Source: Spirochaetes bacterium ADurb.Bin110
GTDB lineage: Bacteria > Spirochaetota > Spirochaetia > Treponematales > Rectinemataceae
Length of the DNA stretch: 60,250 nucleotides
Direction of reading: 5' to 3'
Assembly: GCA_002070755.1 (NCBI GenBank)
Contig: MWDY01000303.1
Coordinates: 1 to 60,250 of the forward strand
A program made the position numbers and the translations under genes. Positions 35,011 to 44,400 of this stretch are shown here, piece by piece. The stretch's first letter is position 1, and each line of letters starts with the position of its first letter. The notes below the pieces were generated by a model, which saw nothing but the letters and a program-made list of their open reading frames with translations, was not told the DNA's origin and did not search any database.

Positions 35011-36351
35011 ATGGGAACTAGGATCGCGAAGCCGGGGAGGGTTAGCGGTAGCATACAAGCTCCGGCATCGAAGAGTGCCCTGCAGCGCGCGATCGCTTGT
35101 GCAATTTTAGCACGGGGAATAAGCCGCATAGAGGCGAGCCCCATCTGCAGCGATGCGCGCGCTGCAATTCTCATTGCAAAAGAGCTAGGGGCAAGGGTTC
35201 TGGAAGAAAAAGGAATCCTTGAAATTGAGGGATCCGTTCTGTTTCATAAAGATACTAAGAATAAATCAGCCCCTCTAGCGAAGAAAGTATCCTATCCAGA
35301 CTTGCAAGATCAGAGATTTAAGTCGCACTCACCCCTCATTCTTCCATGTGGAGAGTCAGGGCTCTGCATGAGAATGTTCTCTCCTATTGTTGCCTTGTTA
35401 GATAGAGAGGTAGAGCTTCGGGGAGAAGGTTCTCTTTCAAGTCGGCCGATGAATATGGTCGAGGAGTCTCTAAAGAGCCTTGGCATCTTTTGCGTATCTA
35501 AAGGCGGAGTTCAACCTATTCGCATTCGAGGTCCCCTTAGGCCTTTGCAAGGAAGGATAGATGCTTTAGGAAGCTCTCAGTTCATTACAGGCCTTCTTAT
35601 TGCTCTGCCTCTTTTAGATGGTGATTCAAAGCTGATTATAGATAATCTTGTGAGCTCTGGATACCTCGATCTAACTGTTGAAATATGCGGCGAATTTGGA
35701 GTCGAAATAAAACGAGATGCAAATGGTTCTAGGTTTTTAATACCAGGATATCAGGTCTATAAGGCGGCTGATCTAGCTATCGAAGGCGATTGGAGTGCCG
35801 GTGCTTTCCTGGCCGTAAGCGCTGCAATAGCAGGAAGGGAAGATGGCCTTATAATCCATGGTTTACGTCAAGACTCAATACAGCCTGATCGCGCTATTGT
35901 GGATGTTCTAACTAAAGCGGGGGCGCAAGTGCAATTCGAAGGCTCTGATTGCATTGTAAGAGCTACCACCCTTGCTCCCTTTGATTTCGATGCGACCGAT
36001 TGTCCAGACCTTTTTCCTCCTTTAGCGGCGATGGCAGCTGCTATTCATGGCAGATCTTGCATCAGAGGAACAAGGCGGCTTTTATCCAAAGAAAGCGATC
36101 GCTCAGCAGCACTGTGCAAAACCTTTCAGAAGCTAGGTGCAGATGTAGCATTGCAGGACGATGCGATGTACATAGAAGGTGGATCTGTCCATGGTGCTAC
36201 TATTGAATCATTTGGAGATCATCGTATTGCCATGGCGGCTGCCATTGCCGCTCTTGTAGCAAGCGAGGAAGTATATATAGAAGGAGCAGAGTGTGTATCT
36301 AAGTCCTGGCCAGGCTTTTTTGAAGACCTTTCTTCTATAGTGGTTTCTTGA
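35011..36351 (+). CDS. aroA: 3-phosphoshikimate 1-carboxyvinyltransferase (EPSP synthase)
   Basis: The enzyme adds the enolpyruvyl group of PEP to shikimate 3-phosphate. Recognised parts are the N-terminal PASKSALQRAIACAILARG, SSQFITGLLIALPLL, the DWSAGAFLAVSAAI segment, ATDCPDLFPPLAAMAA, and FGDHRIAMAAAIAAL near the C-terminus. In the PEP-binding site the usual GNAGTAMR is replaced by CGESGLCMR at residues 113-121. Length is 446 residues from this start; an upstream start at 34966 would overlap gdhA and add 15 residues. It converges with the minus-strand aromatic operon. Confidence 0.93.
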   Translation: MGTRIAKPGRVSGSIQAPASKSALQRAIACAILARGISRIEASPICSDARAAILIAKELGARVLEEKGILEIEGSVLFHKDTKNKSAPLAKKVSYPDLQDQRFKSHSPLILPCGESGLCMRMFSPIVALLDREVELRGEGSLSSRPMNMVEESLKSLGIFCVSKGGVQPIRIRGPLRPLQGRIDALGSSQFITGLLIALPLLDGDSKLIIDNLVSSGYLDLTVEICGEFGVEIKRDANGSRFLIPGYQVYKAADLAIEGDWSAGAFLAVSAAIAGREDGLIIHGLRQDSIQPDRAIVDVLTKAGAQVQFEGSDCIVRATTLAPFDFDATDCPDLFPPLAAMAAAIHGRSCIRGTRRLLSKESDRSAALCKTFQKLGADVALQDDAMYIEGGSVHGATIESFGDHRIAMAAAIAALVASEEVYIEGAECVSKSWPGFFEDLSSIVVS

Positions 36352-36430
36352 TTATTGCTTAAAAAAAGCTTAAGAGTCCAATAGATATCGATTCGATCCA
36401 TATCCGAGACTTGGCAGCCAGTTATAGATT

Positions 36431-36454
36431 CCAGTCTTCCAGTCTTCTAGTCTA
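36431..36454. repeat. Short 8-base tandem repeat
   Basis: CCAGTCTT occurs twice in tandem, followed by the degenerate copy CTAGTCTA. The array lies between the convergent aroA and tyrA genes and reaches into the last bases of tyrA. Confidence 0.6.
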
Positions 36455-37228
36455 TTGTCCTATATTAGCGCGCAGTTTATCCAGGAACTTCTTCATTTCA
36501 TCATAATCTCGTTGTCGAATTATATGAGTCATATAAGCCAATTTAGAATTAATAAGCTCCAGTTGGCGTATAGTATAGGGGTTGAACATAATCTCTGTCA
36601 GAAGACGATCGTCTTCTGATAACAAGCCTTTTGCAATGGCTAGGTGTCGCTTGAAGTTCGTTCCCGGTGCATCCTGCTTTTTCATGCAAGCTGCGAATAC
36701 CATTGTGGAAGCAAAAGGCGTAGCCAGCGAATATGCGACAGTCTTGTCATGTTCTTCGAAGCTATACTCGAAGATGCAGATTCTTAGGCTTGAATAGAAT
36801 CGACGAAAGAAATCGGCGCCTTCTTTGCTCGATTCTGAAATAATGATTGCACTCTCTTCATGAAGGTCCCTAATATTTGCTAGGGTTGGGCCAAACATTG
36901 GATGGCTCGAGACAAAAGGATGTCTGCAATCTTCGTAATATTCCTTAAAGTCTGTTTTTACGCTTGCTATATCGCTTATGATACATTGAGAAGGTAAATA
37001 TGGAAGAATTGTATCAAAGGCCTCAAGCGTCAAGCCTAGAGGTACACAGTTTATAAAAAGCTCAGGTTTGAAATCAGCAAATTCTTCGACGGAAAGCGCA
37101 CGGTGTACCTTGATGAAATATTTCATCTTCAAAAGATCGTTGTCATGAACCATGACTTCATTGTTCCAACATAGCTCCTCTGTGAGCCATGCGCCCATGC
37201 GGCCAGCGCCAAGTATCGCGATTCTCAT
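36452..37228 (-). CDS. tyrA: Prephenate dehydrogenase
   Basis: A 258-residue monofunctional TyrA, converting prephenate to 4-hydroxyphenylpyruvate for tyrosine. It starts with the NAD-binding MRIAILGAGRMGAWL, continues with INCVPLGLTLEAFDTILPYL, ISDIASVKTDF, and the active-site histidine in SSHPMFGPTLANI. The C-terminal helical part (TPFASTMVFAACMKK, FNPYTIRQLELINS) matches the family. No chorismate mutase or ACT domain is fused. The ATG overlaps the pheA stop by four bases, so it is the last gene in the aromatic series. Confidence 0.9.
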   Translation of the reverse strand: MRIAILGAGRMGAWLTEELCWNNEVMVHDNDLLKMKYFIKVHRALSVEEFADFKPELFINCVPLGLTLEAFDTILPYLPSQCIISDIASVKTDFKEYYEDCRHPFVSSHPMFGPTLANIRDLHEESAIIISESSKEGADFFRRFYSSLRICIFEYSFEEHDKTVAYSLATPFASTMVFAACMKKQDAPGTNFKRHLAIAKGLLSEDDRLLTEIMFNPYTIRQLELINSKLAYMTHIIRQRDYDEMKKFLDKLRANIGQ

Positions 37229-38283
37229 GATTCTATCCTCATTTCATGATAGCATCCCAAGATTTTGAAACCCTCGGCAATCTTTGGAACCTTTTCAAGT
37301 GCTCTTTGCACGGGAGCTGATGAAAGTGAACCCTCGAAGTCGATGAATATAGCATATTTTTCCGGCACGTCGGGCACGGATTCTATTCGTGTAAGGTTTA
37401 TATTTTCTTGGGCAAACACCTCGAGCACTGAGAATAAAGCACCTGCTTTATTCCCGGCAGTGAATACTGCAGAGCATTTATCGCCCTCTACCCCGTTATC
37501 CTCTGTCGCGATAATAAAGAAACGCGTCCGATTATGCAGAGAATCCTGAATATCTTCTTTGATTATTTCTAGGCCATAGAGATCTGCAGCAAACTTGCTT
37601 GCCACAACAGATACGCCTTTAGGCCTATTCTCCGCAAGGGCTTTTGCTGCGCCTGCCGTATCATAAAAGGGCTCTGGGTCCAAATGATTCCTAAGCAGAA
37701 AGTTGCGACATTGTGCTAGAGCTTGAGTATGAGATCGGGCTGTCCTCAATTCACGATGGTCGGCTCCGGGAATCGTGAGCAAACAGTGGCGAATGGGCAA
37801 GTCGATGGCCGCAACTATTTTTAGATGTGTATATATAAGAATAGAATTTACAGGGCCTATCATTCCTCCAAGCGTATTCTCGACAGGAACGATTCCATAG
37901 TCGTATAAACCCTTCTCGACACCATCGAATACGTCCGAAAATTCGAGACATGGGATGGTTGCGGCTTCGGGCATAAGTAATCGCAGGGCAACTTCAGAAT
38001 AAGCTCCATGTTCGCCTTGAAACGCCACGGTCTTAAGCCCTGCATCTTGAAGACGTCGGCATTCTGCTATTATCTGTTCGTAGATATGGACTGAGAAATG
38101 AGAGTCTAGCAGACATTGACTAGAGCGGCGGGTTTTTTCTAGGACAGCTTGTTCGCGGACTGGATCAAAGGCTTTAGGCTTAAAGCGCCTTGCTAAGAGT
38201 GATTTTTCCATTCGCTCGTTTAAGAGCGAAAGTATTCTCGTATCTATGCGATCGATGTCGTTTCGAATATCATCGAGATTCAT
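37225..38283 (-). CDS. pheA: Bifunctional chorismate mutase/prephenate dehydratase (P-protein)
   Basis: A 352-residue fusion. Residues 1 to about 85 form an AroQ chorismate mutase (LDDIRNDIDRIDTRILSLLNERM, SPVREQ-like DPVREQAVLE). The dehydratase follows from about residue 87 (VAFQGEHGAYSEVAL, YGIVPVENTLGGMIGPVNSIL, HCLLTIPG, DSLHNRTRFFII with the TRF motif). An ACT domain closes the protein (AGALFSVLEVFAQENINLTRIESVP), suggesting feedback control by phenylalanine. The ATG at 38283 has GGAGG before it and overlaps the aroC stop. Confidence 0.95.
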   Translation of the reverse strand: MNLDDIRNDIDRIDTRILSLLNERMEKSLLARRFKPKAFDPVREQAVLEKTRRSSQCLLDSHFSVHIYEQIIAECRRLQDAGLKTVAFQGEHGAYSEVALRLLMPEAATIPCLEFSDVFDGVEKGLYDYGIVPVENTLGGMIGPVNSILIYTHLKIVAAIDLPIRHCLLTIPGADHRELRTARSHTQALAQCRNFLLRNHLDPEPFYDTAGAAKALAENRPKGVSVVASKFAADLYGLEIIKEDIQDSLHNRTRFFIIATEDNGVEGDKCSAVFTAGNKAGALFSVLEVFAQENINLTRIESVPDVPEKYAIFIDFEGSLSSAPVQRALEKVPKIAEGFKILGCYHEMRIES

Positions 38284-39302
38284 GATTTCCTCCATGGAAT
38301 ATTGCATGCAAATGGAATTTCTGCTCGCGCTATAAGAGCGAGGTCGGCCAGAGCACAAGCTGTTGCTGCCTCTAGGACCACTGCGCTTCGAAGGGCAATG
38401 CAGGCATCATGCCTTCCTTTAATTTCAAGGTCTACTATTTCATCGCGAGAAAAATCGAGAGTGTGCTGTACAGTGGCAATGGAAGATGTGGGCTTGACAG
38501 CAATTCGAAGCAAGATTTCATTGCCATTTGTAATACCACCATTGATGCCACCTGCTCCATTGCGGGCTGTTCTTCCTTGCAAGTCAATGAATGGATCATT
38601 GTGCTGCGAGCCACGCATGGCAGCTGCGGCAAAACCATCGCCAAATTCCACGCCGCGTACTCCTGGTACTGCAAAAACATAGTGGCTGATAACACTTTCA
38701 GCCGCATCGAAAAAAGGCTCTCCCCATCCGGCAGGTACTCCAGATATTCTTATTTCAACAAGAGCTCCTATCGAATCCCCCGATTCTTTTGCTCGACGGA
38801 CCGCTTTCCCTATATCTTTAGACCCACCAGCTTCGAGCAGCTCTGTTTGAAAAACAATATTGGAAAAGATATTGAGGATTTTTTTTGCGACAACAGCCGC
38901 GGCGACAAGTCCAATGGATATACGCCCTGAAAAATGCCCAGATCCTCTTGGATCCTGCCATCCCTGAAATTTGATCATTGCGCTGAAATCTGCATGACCT
39001 GGTCGCGGAATGCTAACAAATTGCTCATAGTCTGAGGATCGGATATTTTCGTTTCGGAATGCAATATGAATAGGCGCACCACTTGTATGGCCGTTGAACA
39101 CTCCCGATAGGATAATTGGCTTATCCGATTCCATTCTTGCCGTTGTTCCTTCTGCTCCTGACTTCCTTCGATTCAGATCTTCTGCAAAGTCCTCTTCAGT
39201 GAGTGAAATACCAGGTGGACAGCCATCGATTAAAACTCCAACAGCTTCACCGTGAGACTCTCCATAGAGAGAGATACGGAATATTCTACCTACTGTGTTC
39301 AT
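38280..39302 (-). CDS. aroC: Chorismate synthase
   Basis: The FMN-dependent enzyme makes chorismate from EPSP. The 340-residue protein starts at MNTVGRIFRISLYGESHGEAVGVLIDG, and shows RRKSGAEGTTARMESD, FRNENIRSSDYE, RPGHADFSAMIKF, RGSGHFSGRISIGLVAA, and GGINGGITNGNEILLRIAVKPT, all signatures of the family. A longer frame exists upstream, but the ATG at 39302 is where the conserved sequence begins. The stop overlaps pheA by four bases; aroB ends 25 bases upstream. Confidence 0.97.
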   Translation of the reverse strand: MNTVGRIFRISLYGESHGEAVGVLIDGCPPGISLTEEDFAEDLNRRKSGAEGTTARMESDKPIILSGVFNGHTSGAPIHIAFRNENIRSSDYEQFVSIPRPGHADFSAMIKFQGWQDPRGSGHFSGRISIGLVAAAVVAKKILNIFSNIVFQTELLEAGGSKDIGKAVRRAKESGDSIGALVEIRISGVPAGWGEPFFDAAESVISHYVFAVPGVRGVEFGDGFAAAAMRGSQHNDPFIDLQGRTARNGAGGINGGITNGNEILLRIAVKPTSSIATVQHTLDFSRDEIVDLEIKGRHDACIALRSAVVLEAATACALADLALIARAEIPFACNIPWRKS

Positions 39303-39327
39303 GGTTCCTCTCTTATTTGCTATATGT

Positions 39328-40386
39328 CTAAGTTTCCAAGAATTCTGCAATATATTGTATTGCAATAGGCTCGATGCGGACATCACCAATCTTGTGCAAC
39401 AGGGCAAAGTCGATGCTTTCTCCTCGCCTTTTCTTGTCAGCCCGTATCAGATCGCATATTGTTGACGGACTGATATTGCAACCTGCAATCGCCGATGCTT
39501 CTTCAACATTCGCTGGCAAACCAAGATTATGCAGCAGCAAATCTATGCGCGCAGCGATATCTGGATCTAGCACACCGCGAGATACTGCGAGAGCATTTGC
39601 CATACCTATTCCTGTTGCCACGGCAAATCCATGAGGAATTTCCGTAATAAGTTCAATTGCATGGCCGAAAGTATGGCCATAATTCAAAGCATGCCTAAGA
39701 TAGTTATCATAGGGATCGGCATCTACATAGCGAATCTTGACTTGCTGAGATCGCTGTACGAGTTCCTCCCAGACCTCGGCTTGTATTTCAGTGAGCGGTT
39801 TCTCTGAATTAGCTATTCCTTCGAGAAAGCGAAAATGCTCTTCACTATCGATGGCAGCATGCTTGATAGCCTCTGCCATGCCAGACAGCAGATTTTTTAA
39901 AGGCAAAGTTTCTAGCCAGCTAACATCACATAGAATCAATCTGGGGAGATGAAAACTACCAATGAGGTTTTTTGTAGTACCTATATCGATAGCATTTTTC
40001 CCTCCGATAGATGCGTCGATCATTGCAAGCAAGGTGGTTGGAACAAGCACGAGCTCAATACCGCGCATCCATAGATGAGCTGTAAGCCCGACCAGATCGC
40101 TTAAAGAGCCACCCCCAATGGCCACAAGCACCGTATCTGGATTCGCATCGAAATCTATCATATTACGACAGACAGTCTCTAAAACCGAAAAACTTTTGCA
40201 GGCTTCACCATCTGGGACTCTGATCCAGCGGAGCTCTTCTTTTGCATTCAGGCCTGAGTAAGAAAACATTTCTAATGCCTGTCTGTAAAGAGTTTCGCTT
40301 GTCACAATGATGGCTTTTTTTGGAGGAATGAGAGAGAACAATTCAGAGGTCTTTCCAAATCGTATCATACTTGGATTTCTTTGCAT
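39328..40386 (-). CDS. aroB: 3-dehydroquinate synthase
   Basis: This NAD- and metal-dependent enzyme closes the first ring of the pathway, turning DAHP into 3-dehydroquinate. Key segments are VLVAIGGGSLSDLVGLTAHLWMRG, LVPTTLLAMIDASIGGKNAIDIGTTKNLIGSFHLP, GMAEAIKHAAIDSEEHF, and the metal histidines in LRHALNYGHTFGHAIEL. The length of 352 residues is normal. It stands ten bases after the DAHP synthase gene and 25 before aroC. Confidence 0.95.
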   Translation of the reverse strand: MQRNPSMIRFGKTSELFSLIPPKKAIIVTSETLYRQALEMFSYSGLNAKEELRWIRVPDGEACKSFSVLETVCRNMIDFDANPDTVLVAIGGGSLSDLVGLTAHLWMRGIELVLVPTTLLAMIDASIGGKNAIDIGTTKNLIGSFHLPRLILCDVSWLETLPLKNLLSGMAEAIKHAAIDSEEHFRFLEGIANSEKPLTEIQAEVWEELVQRSQQVKIRYVDADPYDNYLRHALNYGHTFGHAIELITEIPHGFAVATGIGMANALAVSRGVLDPDIAARIDLLLHNLGLPANVEEASAIAGCNISPSTICDLIRADKKRRGESIDFALLHKIGDVRIEPIAIQYIAEFLET

Positions 40387-40396
40387 GAGGATTTTC

Positions 40397-41326
40397 CTAA
40401 TCTACGGCTTCAGAGAAGGCATCAGTCTGGGTGCCAATAGCATCCGACGCATTTGTCTTTTCGTGAGAAGATGAAACGCGTTCTTCGTAAGCCTGCCCAG
40501 CAAATTCAATACTCGATTCATCTAAGAAACGCTTAAGCCCTCGAAGCTTTTCCATTAGAGATTCGAACATTGCAGTAGTAAGTTGCTGATCTTTATCACT
40601 CAGAGCGGATTGAGGATCTATATGGACTTCAATTTCGAGCCCATCTACTCCTGCTGCTACCGCTGCGAGGCTCATCGGTTCAATAAGGGATAGAATGCCC
40701 GTTCCATGAGAGGGATCGATGAGGATTGGCAGATGACTTTCTTGGTGAACAGCAGGAATCATCGATAAATCGAGCGTATTTCTCGTATAAGCCTCAAAAG
40801 TCCGAATTCCACGCTCGCATAAAATTACATTGGGATTCCCTTCTGCAAGTATGTATTCAGCGCAATTGAGCCATTCTTCCAAAGTGGAATACATACCGCG
40901 TTTGAGTAGGATTGGTTTTCCCGACTTGCCGACCTCACGGAGAAGCGAGAAATTCTGCATGTTTCGTGCGCCAATTTGCAGCACATCAGCATATTCTCCG
41001 ACCCAGGAGACATCGCGCGTGTCGACAACCTCGGTTACTATTGGCAGCCCAGTCTCGCGTCGTGCCTTATCGAGGATCTTAAGGCCTTTTAGTCCAAGAC
41101 CCTGGAAGGCATATGGAGAAGTTCGAGGCTTGAAAGCTCCTCCGCGCAGCATTTGTGCCCCAGCCTTTTTTACCGCTATAGCGGTTTCGATGGTTTGCTT
41201 CTCTGTCTCCACCGAGCAGGGCCCAGCAATTACAACAAGGTCATCACCGACCTTTACGCCGTTTACATCGATGATTGTGGTTTTCTGCCCTGGATTGCGG
41301 GCTGCTAGTTTAATATTCTTGAACAC
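40397..41326 (-). CDS. aroF: DAHP synthase, KDOPS-like type I-beta
   Basis: The enzyme condenses PEP and erythrose 4-phosphate, the first step of aromatic synthesis. Motifs are VVIAGPCSVETEKQ, MLRGGAFKPRTSPYAFQGLGLKGL, DVLQIGARNMQNFSLL, GKPILLKRGMYSTLEEWLNCAEYI, NVILCERGIRTF and LPILIDPSHGTG. It lacks the N-terminal ferredoxin-like regulatory domain. After about residue 270 comes a polar, serine- and glutamate-rich tail of some 35 residues that is not typical. The start codon is GTG at 41326 with AAGGAG seven bases before it. First gene of the aromatic operon. Confidence 0.95.
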   Translation of the reverse strand: MFKNIKLAARNPGQKTTIIDVNGVKVGDDLVVIAGPCSVETEKQTIETAIAVKKAGAQMLRGGAFKPRTSPYAFQGLGLKGLKILDKARRETGLPIVTEVVDTRDVSWVGEYADVLQIGARNMQNFSLLREVGKSGKPILLKRGMYSTLEEWLNCAEYILAEGNPNVILCERGIRTFEAYTRNTLDLSMIPAVHQESHLPILIDPSHGTGILSLIEPMSLAAVAAGVDGLEIEVHIDPQSALSDKDQQLTTAMFESLMEKLRGLKRFLDESSIEFAGQAYEERVSSSHEKTNASDAIGTQTDAFSEAVD

Positions 41327-41384
41327 GGCGATCTCCTTCCATTAAATGTCTATCCATCAAAAGACCTCTAAGGGGGTTTTGGCA

Positions 41385-41413
41385 ATCATAGCTACGCATA
41401 GAAACAGGGTCAA
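41385..41413 (-). promoter_or_regulatory. Promoter of the aroF-aroB-aroC-pheA-tyrA operon
   Basis: TTGACC (41413-41408) and TATGAT (41390-41385), near consensus, are spaced by exactly 17 bases on the minus strand. The start of transcription would lie about 50 bases before the GTG, a leader too short for a T-box or a peptide attenuator. Confidence 0.65.
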
Positions 41414-41460
41414 GGTTTACCAATCTTCATTTTAATGCAAAATATGAATAGTATTGAACT

Positions 41461-44400
41461 ATGTATTTTAATGAACTCGTTTCGATCTATGACAATCAGC
41501 GCCGCGAACGCAATATCTATCACGATCTCATGCGCGATCGCGTACAAGAGATTCTATTGGTGGGGAGCCTCTATGATTCCTTTGTCGTTGAATCCGATGG
41601 AGTGCTAACAGAGCAGATTTATGGGGAATACTTCAAACTCAATCTGAATACGATTCCAAGGATCACCTGTGCATATACCGAAGAATCTGCAATCGACCTT
41701 TTTAGAGATGGCAGATTCGACTTGATAATCATCATGGCAAGTACGGATTTTGATATGCCGCTAAGACTTGCATCCTCGATGAAGAGTACTTGGCCTGATA
41801 TTCCTATTCTTCTTATGGTAACAGATAATTCGAGCTTAGCGATGCTCGATATGAGCCGGCTTGAGCTTGCAGCCTTCAATAGAATCTTTGTTTGGAATGG
41901 CTATTCTAAGCTTTTTGTTGGAATGATCAAATATATCGAAGACTGGCGGAATGTCGAGGCTGATACTCACGCAGGACAAGTACGGGTAATCCTACTCATC
42001 GAAGATTCGGTCAGGTATTATTCTCGCTATCTGCCAGTATTATATAGGGTAGTACTTAAGCAGACTCAAGCCCTCATCGAAGGAGAGCAGATAGCGGAGA
42101 TTAATAAGCTAATTAGCATAAGAGCCAGGCCAAAGGTCCTTCTTGCCAATACTTATGAAGAGGCGCTTAAGATATTCAAAAACTATAAGCCTTATTTACT
42201 TACAGTGATTACTGATATTCGCTTTCATCGCAATGGCGAATTCGATGACAATGCAGGTTTTGAGTTTCTCAAATTTGTTAAGCAGGAATTGCCAGACCTG
42301 CCAATGCTTGTGCAATCTAGTGAGACCGATGTACGCAAGAAGGCTCATGCCTTTGGTGCAAGTTTTATCGACAAAAACTCAGAATCTCTGGAAATGGAGC
42401 TTGCTGCCTTTTTTCAGGCAAATCTAGGCTTTGGGAATTTCGTCTTTCGAATGCCCAATGGAACCGAGATCGGACGAGCAGGTAATATGAATGAATTCAC
42501 TCAGAAACTGAATGAGATTCCCATAGAAAGCCTGCTTTACCATGCTGAACATAATCATTTCTCAGCTTGGCTTATGGCGCGCGGAGAAATCCATGTTGCA
42601 AAGATCATGAAGCCATACAAAATCACTGATTTTAGTTCTCCAGAAGAGTTGCGCCAATTCATTGTGAACATAATCGAACAGATTCGCTCAGTTCATTCTA
42701 GAGGGATAGTACCTAATTTCGATCCTGAAATGGTGAAGCATTCCAGGTATCTGTGCAAGATCGCCGACGGTTCTGTAGGAGGCAAGGGCAGAGGGCTTCT
42801 ATTTATTCGCTCGCTTTTAGAAAATTTCGATTTTTCTCAGTATGTTCCCGGAATAGAAATCTCAATGCCGAATACGGCATTTATTGGTATTGATGAATTC
42901 GAGCATTTTCTTGAATCGAATGGCCTGTGGTCTTGGGCCTACTATGACAAGGAGGCTCAGGATCTCCGCTCGGTCTTTGTTCAAAAGCCTCTTTCTCAAA
43001 AACTCGAGAATAATCTAAAGCAGCTGCTATCGGTCAGCAAAGGCCCTCTGGCTGTGCGTTCGAGCGGTCTTTTCGAAGACATGCTCATGGTGCCTTTTTC
43101 TGGCGTATATGATACTTATATATTGCCTAATAATCATCCCGACAGCGAAGTACGCCTAAGGCAGCTATCAACGGCGGTAAAGCTGATCTATGCGAGCCTC
43201 TTTTCCAAGGAAGCCCGAGCTTATTTCGAGGCTACTAACTATAATCTCGAAGAAGAACGAATGGCAGTAATTATCCAAGAATTGGCGGGAAGCCAGCATG
43301 GAGATTACTTTTATCCCCATGTATCAGGAGTCGCACAATCTTTCAATTACTACCCGATCTCTTATATAAAGCCCGAGGATGGGCTCTGCATCGCAGCTCT
43401 AGGATTGGGCACATATCTGGTCACAGGAGGAACGGCATTTCGTTTCTGCCCTAGATATCCGAAGCTCGATATAGAGCTGCTTGAGCATCCATTGGAGAAT
43501 ACACAGCGCTCTTTTCATGCTCTTTCACTTAGAAACAACAATCCGGATCTTCTTAAAGGAGAGATGGCCAGTTTATCCGAACTGCCTATAGATGTGGCCG
43601 AAAATGATAGATATTTCTCAATGTTCGCTTCTACCTGGGATGCATTGGATCAACGCTTTGTGCCTGGCATTTCAGCAAATGGATACCGCATAATAGATTT
43701 TGCTAACATACTGAAATATGAAGCATATCCATTTGCCAAAGCAATAGACATAGCACTCGATATTGGGACGCGCTCTATGGGTACTCCTGTAGAAATCGAA
43801 TATGCACTCAATTTTAGCGATAACAAGAAAGAACCAAACTTGTATATTCTTCAGTTGAAGCCACTTATTCATCTTGAAGATCATATTGAAATAGATTTGA
43901 CTTCCATTAAGAAGGATGCCTGTTTTCTGCTTTCTCGCAATTGCATGGGCAATGGCAGAGACCTCAGTATTCATAGCATAGTCTGGGTTGATCCACGCAA
44001 GTTTCAACGAGGTGAGACTCTTGAAATTGCTGCGGAAATAGAAGAGCTAGATAGCCTCGCACGGAAGGAGAATTTTAATTACCTGTTGATTGGGCCAGGA
44101 AGATGGGGCACTCGGGATAGATGGCTTGGAGTGCCAGTATCTTTTGATCAGATCTCTCATGCAAAAGTTATAGTTGAAATGGATTTGCCGGGATTTGTGG
44201 TGGATAGCTCTCTTGGATCACACTTTTTTCACAATCTTACAACCATGCATATAAAATATATGAAGATAACTCAAGGCTCGGATGAAGATTTTATCGATTT
44301 GGAATGGCTCTATTCATTGGAGCCCAGAATAAGAACAAAGCATTGTGTTCTTACAGAGTTGAAAAACCCTCTAGATATGCGCTTTGATGGTCGGAACAGC

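Noticed and set aside
41327..41460. Attenuator or T-box before the aromatic operon
   Set aside because: The leader after the likely start is only about 50 bases, without a peptide rich in aromatic residues and without a terminator/antiterminator pair.
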